The notes beneath the pieces are model-generated. The model had not been told where the DNA came from. It saw nothing but the letters and a program-made list of their open reading frames with translations, and ran no database searches. From the NCBI RefSeq assembly GCF_000423585.1, contig NZ_AUIG01000008.1, positions 152,453-216,452 of the forward strand: DNA of 64,000 nucleotides, in the 5' to 3' direction. Positions within the stretch are counted from its first letter, which is position 1. Every line of letters starts with the position of its first letter. Below, piece by piece: positions 18,983-27,523 of this stretch. The position numbers were made by a program, and so were the translations under genes. Source of the DNA: Salinimicrobium xinjiangense DSM 19287. Its GTDB lineage: Bacteria; Bacteroidota; Bacteroidia; Flavobacteriales; Flavobacteriaceae.

Positions 18983-19420
18983 ATGAAAGAAAAAACCATT
19001 GATTACGTTCTTCGGGCGACCTGGATCTCAATTGCCAAAATGTACAATGAAGAAGCCAGTAAAGAAGGAAGTACAATGGCAACGGGTTTTGCCCTTTTGA
19101 GCATTGATCCGGAAAATGGCACCCCCTCCACTTCATTGGGTCCCAAAATGGGAATGGAAGCGACGAGTTTGTCGCGCACCCTAAAAACCATGGAAGATAA
19201 AGGCCTTATTACAAGAAAGAAAAATCCGGTTGATGGACGAAGTGTTCTTATCTGTCTTACCGATTTCGGGAAAGAGATGAGAGACTATTCCAAAAAGGTG
19301 GTTTTGACTTTTGATGAAGCTGTAAGAAAGGAAATTCCTCAGGAAGACCTGGATAAATTTATTGAAGTGGCTTCCAAGATCATGGAGCTTATTGCCTCAA
19401 GAAAAATATATAATGAATAA
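18983..19420 (+). CDS. MarR-family transcriptional regulator of the beta-oxidation operon
   Basis: A 145-aa cytoplasmic winged-helix protein. Residues about 30-95 carry the MarR fold (ATSLSRTLKTMEDKGLITRKKNPVDGRSVLICLTDFGKEM), with the DGRSV wing typical of the family. Flanking helices would dimerise and bind the ligand, plausibly an acyl-CoA. It is the first gene of the unit that continues with the 3-hydroxyacyl-CoA dehydrogenase 38 bp downstream, so it probably controls its own operon. Two palindromes are candidate sites: 18944-18955 in the promoter and 19425-19440 after the stop codon. Confidence 0.85.
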   Translation: MKEKTIDYVLRATWISIAKMYNEEASKEGSTMATGFALLSIDPENGTPSTSLGPKMGMEATSLSRTLKTMEDKGLITRKKNPVDGRSVLICLTDFGKEMRDYSKKVVLTFDEAVRKEIPQEDLDKFIEVASKIMELIASRKIYNE

Positions 19421-19424
19421 TAAA

Positions 19425-19440
19425 GATCACCGCGGTGATC
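19425..19440. promoter_or_regulatory. Perfect 16-bp palindrome between marR and the dehydrogenase gene
   Basis: GATCACCGCGGTGATC is a perfect palindrome placed 18 bp before the dehydrogenase ATG. It has no T-run, so it does not look like a terminator. It may be an operator for the adjacent MarR protein or a leader hairpin that affects translation. Confidence 0.5.
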
Positions 19441-19458
19441 ACCAAAATTTATATCAAC

Positions 19459-21864
19459 ATGAAAAGACGAATTAACAAAGTTGCGATAATAGGCTCGGGT
19501 ATTATGGGCAGCGGGATCGCTTGTCACTTTGCCAATATCGGGGTGGAAGTTTTGCTGCTGGACATTGTCCCGCGGGAGCTTTCAGAAAAAGAAAAAAAAC
19601 AGGGACTTACTCTGGAAGATGAACAGGTAAGGAACAGGATCGTAAACACTTCTTTACAGGACGCCCTAAAATCGAAGCCCTCTCCTATTTACCATAAAGA
19701 CTTTGCAAATCGTATCAAAACCGGTAACCTGGAGGATGATATTTCTAAAGTTTCTGAAGCTGACTGGATCATGGAGGTAGTTGTAGAACGCCTTGATATT
19801 AAGCAGCAGGTATTCAATAATCTTGAAAAACATCGCAAACCGGGAACTCTTATTACTTCTAATACCTCCGGAATTCCTATTCAGCAAATGAATGAAGGCC
19901 GCAGCGAGGACTTCAAAAAGCATTTCTGCGGAACTCACTTTTTTAATCCACCGCGTTACCTGAGATTATTTGAAATTATTCCTGGACCTGATACTTCCGA
20001 AGAGGTCTTGGAATTTCTTAATGAGTACGGTGAAAAATTCCTCGGAAAGAAATCTGTGGTCGCCAAGGATACTCCGGCGTTCATTGGAAACCGAATAGGA
20101 ACGTACAGCATTATGAGTCTCTTCCACATGGTACGTGAGATGGATCTTACAGTGGAGGAAGTAGATAAACTTACAGGTCCCGTAATAGGAAGGCAGAAAT
20201 CTGCCACTTTTCGCACCGTAGACCTTGTAGGCCTTGACACCCTCAAGCATGTGGCCGAAGGATTACATAAAGGAGTGCCTACAGATGAAGAACACGATCT
20301 TTTCGCTATGCCCGATTACATAGGTACAATGGTGGAAAACGAGTGGTTTGGAAGTAAAAGCGGACAGGGTTTTTATAAAAAGCTCAAAAAGGATGACGGC
20401 TCCAGTGAAATACACTCCCTGGATCTGAAAACCCTCAAATACAGGCCTCAGAAAAAAGCCTCTTTTTCTACTCTCGAACAAACGAAAACGATTGATAAAG
20501 TGGAGGATCGTTTTAAGGTCCTGGTTGGAGGAAAAGACAAAGCCGGTGAATTTTACAGAAAGAACTTTGCCGCCATTTTCGCCTACTCCTCAAACCGGAT
20601 CCCGGAGATCACAGATGAGCTTTATAAGATAGATGACGCAATGAAAGCCGGATACGGCTGGGAACATGGGCCTTTTGAGATCTGGGATGCCATTGGTGTG
20701 GAAAAAGGAATTGAGATCATGAAGGAGGAAGGCCGCAAACCGGCCGCCTGGGTGAACGAAATGCTTGAAAAAGGCAACAAGAGCTTCTACAGTGTAAAAG
20801 ACGGAAATACCTGGTACTACGATATCACCGCCAAAGAATATAAGAAGATTCCGGGACAGGACGCCTTCATCATCCTTGACAACATCAGGGATTCCAAAAA
20901 AGTTTTCAGCAACAGCGGAGTGGTAGTGGAAGATCTTGGCGACGGAATCCTCAATGTGGAATTCCGCAGTAAGATGAACTCCATTGGAGGCGACGTCCTG
21001 GACGGACTCAACAAAGCCATTGATCTGGCAGAGAAAGAATATCAGGGACTGGTGGTGGCAAATGCCGGAAAGAATTTTTCTGTAGGTGCCAACATTGGGA
21101 TGATCTTTATGATGGCTGTAGAGCAGGAATACGACGAACTTAACATGGCTGTAAAATACTTCCAGGATACCATGATGAGAATGCGCTACTCCTCTATTCC
21201 AACAGTTGCAGCGCCACACGCGATGACTCTGGGAGGTGGATGTGAACTATCTCTCCATGCAGATAAGGTAGTCGCTGCAGCCGAAACCTATATTGGACTG
21301 GTGGAATTTGGTGTCGGAGTGATTCCCGGTGGTGGTGGATCTAAAGAGATGACGGTGCGTGCGGCCGATACCTTCCAAAAAGACGATGTGGAGCTTAATC
21401 GTCTGCGTGAGCACTTCCTTACTATAGGAATGGCAAAGGTTTCGACTTCAGCCTATGAAGCCTATGACCTCAACATCCTGCAAAAAGGAAAAGATATAGT
21501 GGTAGTAAATCCCGATCGTCAGTTAGCTATTGCTAAGAAACACGCCTTACTCATGGCTGAGAACGGCTATACCAGGCCTATTATGAGAACAGATATTAAA
21601 GTATTGGGAAAACAAGCCCTTGGTGCTTTCTATGTAGGAACAGACCAGATGTTCGCAGGAAAATACATCAGTGAACACGACAAGAAGATTGCCAATAAAC
21701 TCGCCTATGTAATGGCCGGAGGTGACCTTTCCGAAAATTCATACGTAAGCGAACAATACCTGCTCGACCTTGAAAGAGAAGCATTTTTATCGCTGACGGG
21801 AGAAAAGAAGACATTGGAGAGGTTGCAGCATATGTTGCAGAAGGGGAAACCGTTGAGAAATTAA
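19459..21864 (+). CDS. 3-hydroxyacyl-CoA dehydrogenase / enoyl-CoA hydratase, bifunctional
   Basis: A protein of about 801 aa for two steps of fatty-acid beta-oxidation. I chose the start MKRRINKVAIIGSG (19459) because the NAD-binding motif GSGIMGSGIA must lie near the N-terminus; the reading frame is open back to 19435. Residues 1-300 are the NAD-binding and first dehydrogenase domains (FCGTHFFNPPRYLRLFEIIPG, with AFIGNRIG). Residues about 350-460 hold the second C-terminal dehydrogenase domain (YSSNRIPEI, GYGWEHGPFEIWDAIG). Residues about 480-800 are a crotonase domain (KNFSVGANIGM, PHAMTLGGGCELSL, GVGVIPGGGGSKEM). The order, dehydrogenase first and hydratase last, is the reverse of E. coli FadB. 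It would pass substrate to the thiolase downstream. Confidence 0.9.
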   Translation: MKRRINKVAIIGSGIMGSGIACHFANIGVEVLLLDIVPRELSEKEKKQGLTLEDEQVRNRIVNTSLQDALKSKPSPIYHKDFANRIKTGNLEDDISKVSEADWIMEVVVERLDIKQQVFNNLEKHRKPGTLITSNTSGIPIQQMNEGRSEDFKKHFCGTHFFNPPRYLRLFEIIPGPDTSEEVLEFLNEYGEKFLGKKSVVAKDTPAFIGNRIGTYSIMSLFHMVREMDLTVEEVDKLTGPVIGRQKSATFRTVDLVGLDTLKHVAEGLHKGVPTDEEHDLFAMPDYIGTMVENEWFGSKSGQGFYKKLKKDDGSSEIHSLDLKTLKYRPQKKASFSTLEQTKTIDKVEDRFKVLVGGKDKAGEFYRKNFAAIFAYSSNRIPEITDELYKIDDAMKAGYGWEHGPFEIWDAIGVEKGIEIMKEEGRKPAAWVNEMLEKGNKSFYSVKDGNTWYYDITAKEYKKIPGQDAFIILDNIRDSKKVFSNSGVVVEDLGDGILNVEFRSKMNSIGGDVLDGLNKAIDLAEKEYQGLVVANAGKNFSVGANIGMIFMMAVEQEYDELNMAVKYFQDTMMRMRYSSIPTVAAPHAMTLGGGCELSLHADKVVAAAETYIGLVEFGVGVIPGGGGSKEMTVRAADTFQKDDVELNRLREHFLTIGMAKVSTSAYEAYDLNILQKGKDIVVVNPDRQLAIAKKHALLMAENGYTRPIMRTDIKVLGKQALGAFYVGTDQMFAGKYISEHDKKIANKLAYVMAGGDLSENSYVSEQYLLDLEREAFLSLTGEKKTLERLQHMLQKGKPLRN

Positions 21865-21865
21865 T

Positions 21866-21900
21866 ATCTAGAGCCTAGAGTCTAGATTCTAGAATCTAGA
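21866..21900. repeat. Heptad tandem repeat (5 x 7 bp) upstream of four-helix-bundle gene
   Basis: Five 7-bp units: ATCTAGA, GCCTAGA, GTCTAGA, TTCTAGA, ATCTAGA. Because the core CTAG is self-complementary, positions 21880-21901 form a perfect 22-bp palindrome. The array starts 1 bp after the dehydrogenase stop codon. Positions 21868-21879 are an exact inverted copy of 22286-22297 on the other side of the gene. Confidence 0.8.
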
Positions 21901-21914
21901 CTGAATGGGAAAAA

Positions 21915-22277
21915 ATGGGACGACATAACTTTAAAAAATTAAAGATCTGGAATGAAGGGATTGCTCTTGTTGGAGAAAGCTATAAACTTACAAGAACATT
22001 TCCTGACAGTGAAAGATTTAATTTAATAAGTCAGTTAAATCGTTGTGCCGTTTCTATTCCCTCCAATATAGCCGAAGGTTCCAGCAAAAGTACCGACAGA
22101 CATTTTAAAAAGTTTTTAGAGAACAGCCTGGGATCGGCTTTTGAGTGGGAGACACAACTAATTGTGGCCCGTAATGAAAATTTTCTTTCTAAGGAAAGAT
22201 TTGAAGAATTGGAAAATAAGATTTTACAAATACAGAAAATGATAGGTTCCTTTATGGACAACCTTGGAAATGATTAA
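21915..22277 (+). CDS. Four-helix-bundle protein (S23/IVP-Avd-like), orphan cassette
   Basis: A 120-aa soluble protein of the four-helix-bundle family first known from 23S rRNA intervening sequences. Hallmarks are FKKLKIWNEGIALV, the CAVSIPSNIAEGSSK turn and ENSLGSAFEWETQL. Homologous Avd proteins serve diversity-generating retroelement reverse transcriptases, but no reverse transcriptase is in the window. The function of stand-alone copies is unknown. It interrupts the fatty-acid operon between dehydrogenase and thiolase, has no link to lipid metabolism, and is bounded on both sides by 35-bp heptad repeats with a 12-bp inverted match. This suggests insertion as a small mobile or duplicated cassette. 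Confidence 0.85.
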   Translation: MGRHNFKKLKIWNEGIALVGESYKLTRTFPDSERFNLISQLNRCAVSIPSNIAEGSSKSTDRHFKKFLENSLGSAFEWETQLIVARNENFLSKERFEELENKILQIQKMIGSFMDNLGND

Positions 22278-22278
22278 G

Positions 22279-22313
22279 TCTAGCTTCTAGGCTCTAGTTT
22301 CCAGACTCTCGTT
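22279..22313. repeat. Heptad tandem repeat (5 x 7 bp) downstream of four-helix-bundle gene
   Basis: Units GTCTAGC, TTCTAGG, CTCTAGT, TTCCAGA, CTCTCGT, degrading to the right. The array starts 1 bp after the stop codon. It shares the TCTAG core and a 12-bp inverted match with the upstream array. Confidence 0.7.
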
Positions 22314-22334
22314 TTCATATTAATATTTTGAACT

Positions 22335-23528
22335 ATGAACAGAACAGCTTACATCGTAAAAGGGTATCGTACTGCAGTGGGAAAAGCACCGCGGGGGGTA
22401 TTCAGATTTAAAAGGCCAGATGAATTAGCGGCAGAAACTATCCAGTTTATGATGGATAAGCTGCCCGAATTTGATAAAAAACGTATTGATGACGTCATTG
22501 TGGGGAATGCAATGCCCGAAGCAGAACAAGGGCTCAATGTGGGGCGTTTTATTTCCCTGATGGGACTTAAAACTGAAGACGTTCCCGGAATGACCGTGAA
22601 CCGCTACTGTGCCTCAGGATTGGAAACTATTGCAATAGCCACTGCCAAGATCCAAAGTGGAATGGCTAATTGTATCATTGCCGGGGGCGCAGAAAGTATG
22701 AGTTACATTCCCATGGGAGGTTACAAACCTGTACCCGATTATAAACTCGCCAAAGAAGGTAGAGAAGATTATTACTGGGGAATGGGTCTTACTGCAGAAG
22801 CCGTGGCTAACAAATACAAGGTTTCCAGAGAAGATCAGGATGAGTTTGCATATAACTCTCACCAGAAGTCTCTAAAAGCCCAAAAAGAAGATCGTTTTCA
22901 GGACCAGATCGTTCCTATAACAGTGGATCAGACTTACGTCGACGAAAATGGCAAAAAACAAACCCGCTCCTACACAGTTAATAAGGACGAAGGCCCAAGA
23001 GCCGACACATCTCAGGAAGTACTGGCAAAATTGCGACCGGTATTCACAGAAGGCGGAAGCGTAACAGCAGGAAACTCATCGCAGATGAGTGATGGTGCCG
23101 CTTTTGTAATGGTGATGAGCGAAGAAATGGTAAAAGAATTGAACCTGGAGCCGGTGGCAAGACTGGTCAGTTATTCGGCAGTTGGTGTAGAGCCAAGGAT
23201 CATGGGTATTGGACCTGTATACGCCATTCCAAAAGCAGCGAAACAGGCGGGAATTCAATTGAATGATCTGGAATTAATAGAATTGAACGAAGCCTTCGCC
23301 TCTCAGTCACTGGCAGTGATAAGAGAACTTGGTCTTGATATGGACCGAATGAATCCAAATGGAGGAGCCATTTCTATGGGCCATCCACTGGGTTGTACAG
23401 GTGCTAAACTTTCTGTACAGCTGTTCGATGAAATGCGCAAACGTGATCTGAAAAACAAATACGGAATGGTCACTATGTGTGTGGGAACAGGTCAGGGAGC
23501 CGCGGGAGTTTTTGAATTCTTATCGTAA
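22335..23528 (+). CDS. Acetyl-CoA C-acyltransferase (thiolase)
   Basis: A 397-aa thiolase that catalyses the last step of beta-oxidation, cleaving 3-ketoacyl-CoA with CoA. The nucleophilic Cys sits in VNRYCASGLETIA (about residue 93); the C-terminal signatures NGGAISMGHPLGCTGAKL and MCVGTGQGAAGVFE hold the second Cys and the catalytic His/Gly. The length is normal. The start ATG is preceded by the remains of the heptad repeat. It is part of the operon with the dehydrogenase/hydratase and acyl-CoA dehydrogenase. Confidence 0.92.
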   Translation: MNRTAYIVKGYRTAVGKAPRGVFRFKRPDELAAETIQFMMDKLPEFDKKRIDDVIVGNAMPEAEQGLNVGRFISLMGLKTEDVPGMTVNRYCASGLETIAIATAKIQSGMANCIIAGGAESMSYIPMGGYKPVPDYKLAKEGREDYYWGMGLTAEAVANKYKVSREDQDEFAYNSHQKSLKAQKEDRFQDQIVPITVDQTYVDENGKKQTRSYTVNKDEGPRADTSQEVLAKLRPVFTEGGSVTAGNSSQMSDGAAFVMVMSEEMVKELNLEPVARLVSYSAVGVEPRIMGIGPVYAIPKAAKQAGIQLNDLELIELNEAFASQSLAVIRELGLDMDRMNPNGGAISMGHPLGCTGAKLSVQLFDEMRKRDLKNKYGMVTMCVGTGQGAAGVFEFLS

Positions 23529-23549
23529 GTCAAAGTTTAAAGTTCAAGG
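23529..23549. repeat. Short heptad array (3 x 7 bp)
   Basis: Units GTCAAAG, TTTAAAG, TTCAAGG directly after the thiolase stop. Confidence 0.5.
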
Positions 23550-23577
23550 ATAATATAAAGTGGAGATTCGAGAGAAA

Positions 23578-23612
23578 TCTCAATACTCACTACTCAATAC
23601 TAAATACTAAAT
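23578..23612. repeat. Heptad tandem repeat (5 x 7 bp) before acyl-CoA dehydrogenase
   Basis: Units TCTCAAT, ACTCACT, ACTCAAT, ACTAAAT, ACTAAAT, ending 1 bp before the ATG at 23614. It therefore occupies the ribosome-binding region of the dehydrogenase gene. Confidence 0.7.
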
Positions 23613-23613
23613 A

Positions 23614-25434
23614 ATGAGCACACAAGCAGATAGCAGCAAAAAAGACCTTCTTCGCGGAGGGCAGTTCCTGGTTAAGGAAACTCGGGCAGAGGACGTTTTC
23701 ACTCCCGAAGATTTCACCGATGAACAAAAAATGATGCGGGAGAGCGTTCAGGAATTCGTGAACAGAGAGCTAATGCCCAGAAGGGAAGAGTTTGAAAATA
23801 AGAATTATGAACTTACCGAGGAACTGATGAGGAAAGCCGGAGAAATGGGCTTTTTAGGAGTTTCAGTACCCGAAGAGTATGACGGACTCGGAATGGGTTT
23901 TGTCACCACAATGCTGGTGGTAGATTTCATCTCGGGAGCGACGGGTTCTTTCTCAACAGCTTTTGGAGCACATTCAGGGATCGGGACTTTGCCAATTACA
24001 CTTTACGGTACAGAGGAACAAAAGAAAAAATACCTTCCTAAGCTGGGAACAGGAGAATGGTTTGGAGCGTATGCTTTAACCGAACCGGGAGCAGGTAGTG
24101 ACGCCAATTCAGGAAAAACCAGAGCTGTACTTTCTGAAGATGGTAAATACTACAATATCACCGGGCAAAAAATGTGGATCTCCAATGCAGGATTTTGCGA
24201 TATGATGATCGTCTTTGCAAGAATAGAAGATGACAAAAATATCACCGGTTTCATTGTAGAATACGACTCAGAAAATCCAAACGGAATTTCCCTTGGAGAA
24301 GAAGAAAAGAAACTGGGAATCCACTCCTCCTCTACCCGTCAGGTGTTTTTTAATGATACGAAAGTACCAGTAGAAAATATGTTGTCTGAAAGAGGAAGCG
24401 GTTTCAAGATCGCAATGAATGCACTAAATGTTGGCCGGATTAAACTCGCAGGAGCATGTTTAGATGCCCAAAGAAGGACTATAGACGCTGCAGTAAAATA
24501 TGCAAACGAACGGGTACAGTTCAAAACACCTATTGCAAATTTTGGAGCTATAAGATCAAAACTTGCCGAAATGGCTACTTCAGCTTATGTTGGAGAATCG
24601 GCTTCATATCGTGCTGCTAAAGACATTGAGGACAGGATTTCCATCCGTCAGGAAGAAGGAAATTCTCACCAGGAAGCCGAGCTAAAAGGTGTAGAAGAAT
24701 ATGCTATAGAATGTTCTGTTTTGAAGGTCGCTGTTTCCGAAGATCTTCAGAATTGTACAGATGAGGGAATACAGATCTTTGGAGGAATGGGCTTCTCGGC
24801 CGATGCTCCAATGGAGTCTGCCTGGAGGGATGCAAGAATTACCCGCATCTATGAAGGTACCAACGAGATTAACCGCATGTTATGTGTGGGCATGCTTATC
24901 AAGAAAGCTATGAAAGGCCATGTAGATCTTTTAGGTCCTGCAACAAAAGTGGGGGAAGAACTCACCGGGATTCCTTCTTTTGATAAACCCGATTTTTCTG
25001 AGCTTTTTGCTGAAGAAAAAGAAATGATCAAAAAACTGAAGAAAGTATTCCTGATGGTTTCAGGTAGTGCAGTACAGAAATTCGGACCTCAGCTCGAAGA
25101 TCACCAACAGTTGTTACTGGCATCTGCAGATATTCTCATAGAGATCTACATGGCCGAATCTGCAATCCTGAGAACTGAAAAGAATGCGAAACGTTTTGGG
25201 GCAGATAGCCAGAAAGAACAGATCGCAATGGCAAAACTTTACCTTTATCACGCAGTAGATATCATCAATAGCCGCGCAAAAGAAGGGATAGTTTCCTTTG
25301 CTGAAGGAGACGAGCAAAGAATGATGTTGATGGGATTAAAGAGATTCACCAAATATGAGAATCATCCAAATGTGGTTGAGCTTAGAAATACGATAGCTGA
25401 AAAAGTGGTGTCAGAAAACAAATACCCTTTCTAA
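23614..25434 (+). CDS. Acyl-CoA dehydrogenase (FAD)
   Basis: A 606-aa flavoenzyme for the first step of beta-oxidation, longer than the usual 380-400 aa because of a C-terminal helical extension (about 440-606), as in VLCAD-like bacterial enzymes. Motifs: GAYALTEPGAGSDANS (FAD binding), KMWISNAGF, NVGRIKLAGACLDAQRR, IFGGMGFSADAPMESAWRDARI and RIYEGTNEINR, which corresponds to the region with the catalytic Glu in long-chain enzymes. Last gene of the operon; a strong terminator follows at 25463. The electron acceptor is presumably ETF, encoded elsewhere. Confidence 0.92.
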   Translation: MSTQADSSKKDLLRGGQFLVKETRAEDVFTPEDFTDEQKMMRESVQEFVNRELMPRREEFENKNYELTEELMRKAGEMGFLGVSVPEEYDGLGMGFVTTMLVVDFISGATGSFSTAFGAHSGIGTLPITLYGTEEQKKKYLPKLGTGEWFGAYALTEPGAGSDANSGKTRAVLSEDGKYYNITGQKMWISNAGFCDMMIVFARIEDDKNITGFIVEYDSENPNGISLGEEEKKLGIHSSSTRQVFFNDTKVPVENMLSERGSGFKIAMNALNVGRIKLAGACLDAQRRTIDAAVKYANERVQFKTPIANFGAIRSKLAEMATSAYVGESASYRAAKDIEDRISIRQEEGNSHQEAELKGVEEYAIECSVLKVAVSEDLQNCTDEGIQIFGGMGFSADAPMESAWRDARITRIYEGTNEINRMLCVGMLIKKAMKGHVDLLGPATKVGEELTGIPSFDKPDFSELFAEEKEMIKKLKKVFLMVSGSAVQKFGPQLEDHQQLLLASADILIEIYMAESAILRTEKNAKRFGADSQKEQIAMAKLYLYHAVDIINSRAKEGIVSFAEGDEQRMMLMGLKRFTKYENHPNVVELRNTIAEKVVSENKYPF

Positions 25435-25462
25435 TATTCAATTTGCACTTTTAAATCTGTTG

Positions 25463-25492
25463 AAGGTCGCCTCTGGGCGGCCTTTTTCTTTT
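25463..25492 (+). terminator. Terminator of the beta-oxidation operon
   Basis: AAGGTCGCC pairs with GGCGGCCTT (one G-T pair), 4-nt loop, followed by TTTCTTTT. Confidence 0.85.
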
Positions 25493-25524
25493 GTACTAAA
25501 TTCCCAGAACAGAACAGGCTCCCA

Positions 25525-25590
25525 TTACCTGGAACTGCAGGTGTGTGCCGGGGTAAATTTCCAGGTAAGGAAAAGACAAATACCCCGGCA
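25525..25590. repeat. Two interleaved perfect inverted repeats (pseudoknot-like)
   Basis: TTACCTGG (25525-25532) pairs with CCAGGTAA (25561-25568), and TGCCGGGGTA (25546-25555) pairs with TACCCCGGCA (25581-25590). The pairs cross, so they can form a pseudoknot or two competing hairpins. They lie in the 3' region of the convergent GH15 gene (stop at 25611). Confidence 0.6.
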
Positions 25591-25610
25591 TTCTGCCTGA
25601 AATCTTAAAC

Positions 25611-27428
25611 TTACAGAAGGTCCTCCTCACTCAACAGAGCCCTGATCTGAGCTTCAGAAGCCATTCCGTGAGAGAAGTTCATTGCAGTCTCAATTAACGC
25701 CAAATGAGAATATGCCTGAGGGAAATTCCCTAATAGCCTTTTGGTTTCAAAATCAAGATCTTCACTGAAAAGGCCCAGATGATTACTGTAGGATAATAAT
25801 TCATCGAACATCTTCATTGCTTTTTCCCGTTCTCCTATTTTGAAAAGACTGTTTATAAACCAGAAAGTGCAGATAGTAAAAGAAGAAGAAGGAAGCCCAA
25901 AATCATCCTGATTTTTATATCTAAAAAGCAATCCATTATAACACAATTCCTTTTCTGTAGCCTGAACAGTACTAATATACCGTGGATCTTTAGCTTTAAT
26001 AAATCCATAATTTTCCATTAAAAGAGTCGAAGCATCGAGATCTTTGGAACCGTAAGACTGCGTATATGCCTGCATTTCATCATTCCATCCATTTTCATAG
26101 ATGTCATCATGGATCTCCTTTCTCAGGTCTTTCCACTTTTGATCATTTATTCCGTTTCTCAAGATCTCGCCGATCTTTACAGCCCGGTCAACAGCTACCC
26201 AGCAGAGCAGTTTGGAAAATGTAAAATGGCGCTCTTCTGTCCTGAATTCCCAAATTCCCTTGTCCGGTTGCCTCCAATGCTCTTCTACGATCCTGACAAT
26301 TCCGCGAACAATAGTCCAGAGCTCCTCACTATTTTCAAGAGTAGTTTCAAACTGTAAGAACTGCTGATATATCACCTCCATCAGAATGCCGTAAATATCA
26401 TTCTGTTTCTGTATATAGGCTGCATTTCCAATCCTTACCGGCTTAGAACCTTCATAACCTTCCAGATGATCCAGGATATGTTCAGTGAGTTCCTTTTCCC
26501 CATTAATGCCATACATGATCTGCAGCTTTTCATCCTTATGAGGTATTAAATTGATCACAAACTGTAAAAAATGTTCTGCAGATTCTTTATGTCCCAGGCT
26601 GTTCATGACCTTAATTACCATTGAGGCATCACGAATCCAACAAAAACGATAATCCCAGTTCCGCACTTCGCCTATAGTCTCAGGTAAGGAGGTTGTCACT
26701 GCTGCAAGCACTGCCCCTGTTTTTTGGTAACTCATAGCCTTTAGAACCAGGGCACTACGGCTTATTTCTTCTCCATAAAATGGAAACTTAGTTGTTTCTT
26801 CGCTCCAGTTCATCCAATAGGTTTTGGTGCGCTGAAATTTAAGGTAAGCCCTTTCAAGATTTTGCTCCCTTAGTTTTTCGTGATAGCCTAACAGGAAATA
26901 TACATTCTTAGTGAGACTTATCTCTTCTCCGTTAAGAACCTCATCCAGGTCCAGGCTGGTGTAGAGATATAGAGAATCGTAAGTGCCTTTCCTGGTGAAG
27001 CTTTTTAAGTAATAGCGGTGATTTTCCGTAAAAGTTTCTTCTTTGGCATAATTCAACCTGGGCTCATATTTTACTCTAAGCTTAGGTTTCCCTTTTAAGA
27101 GGTAAATGAACCTTACGATATCAGGTGGTGCATAAAAGCTTCCGTTTTCTTCCCTGTACCTCGGCATAAAATCTATAACCTGAAATGCTGCTTCTTCCGA
27201 AGAAAAAGTTGTGCACAGGATATTAGTTTTCCACAGGTATTTTTGGCTTATACTGTAATTATCATCTACTTCGAAGGAAAAACTTCCTCCAATATTCTTG
27301 TCGAGCAGTTTAGCAAAGACTGAAGCGGAGTTAAAATTGGGCAAACAACACCAGTCAAGCGAGCCCTTTTTTGAGATCAAAGCGGCACTTTTGCAATTGC
27401 CGATTAGCCCATAGTCCAATGTATTCAT
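25611..27428 (-). CDS. Glycoside hydrolase family 15 protein (probable trehalase or glucoamylase)
   Basis: A 605-aa cytoplasmic protein without signal peptide. Residues 1-220 are the N-terminal beta-sandwich (MNTLDYGLIGNCKSAALISKKGSLDWCCLPNFNSASVFA), the rest the (alpha/alpha)6 barrel with the GH15 marks GEVRNWDYRFCWIRDAS, DKGIWEFR and GNFPQAYSHLALIETA. The family includes glucoamylases and the trehalases known from mycobacteria and archaea. It is divergent (95-bp gap) from the fused trehalose synthesis gene, so trehalose is the most likely substrate, giving a make-and-break gene pair. That specificity is inferred from position only. Confidence 0.85.
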   Translation of the reverse strand: MNTLDYGLIGNCKSAALISKKGSLDWCCLPNFNSASVFAKLLDKNIGGSFSFEVDDNYSISQKYLWKTNILCTTFSSEEAAFQVIDFMPRYREENGSFYAPPDIVRFIYLLKGKPKLRVKYEPRLNYAKEETFTENHRYYLKSFTRKGTYDSLYLYTSLDLDEVLNGEEISLTKNVYFLLGYHEKLREQNLERAYLKFQRTKTYWMNWSEETTKFPFYGEEISRSALVLKAMSYQKTGAVLAAVTTSLPETIGEVRNWDYRFCWIRDASMVIKVMNSLGHKESAEHFLQFVINLIPHKDEKLQIMYGINGEKELTEHILDHLEGYEGSKPVRIGNAAYIQKQNDIYGILMEVIYQQFLQFETTLENSEELWTIVRGIVRIVEEHWRQPDKGIWEFRTEERHFTFSKLLCWVAVDRAVKIGEILRNGINDQKWKDLRKEIHDDIYENGWNDEMQAYTQSYGSKDLDASTLLMENYGFIKAKDPRYISTVQATEKELCYNGLLFRYKNQDDFGLPSSSFTICTFWFINSLFKIGEREKAMKMFDELLSYSNHLGLFSEDLDFETKRLLGNFPQAYSHLALIETAMNFSHGMASEAQIRALLSEEDLL

Positions 27429-27523
27429 GTAGTCTTAAAGTTCTTTTAAAATGGTAGGGTCCTTATTTAAAATTTCGGAAATTTAAGGAAAATGAATTAT
27501 ATAGAACGTGCTGAAAAAACATT

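Noticed and set aside
19435..19458. Upstream ATG for the dehydrogenase/hydratase
   Set aside because: The nucleotide-binding motif normally begins a few residues from the N-terminus; Met at 19459 fits better, and the upstream start lies inside the 16-bp palindrome.
20590..21219. 209-aa minus-strand frame
   Set aside because: Antisense to the dehydrogenase/hydratase gene, His/Phe-rich shadow composition, no domain or start context.
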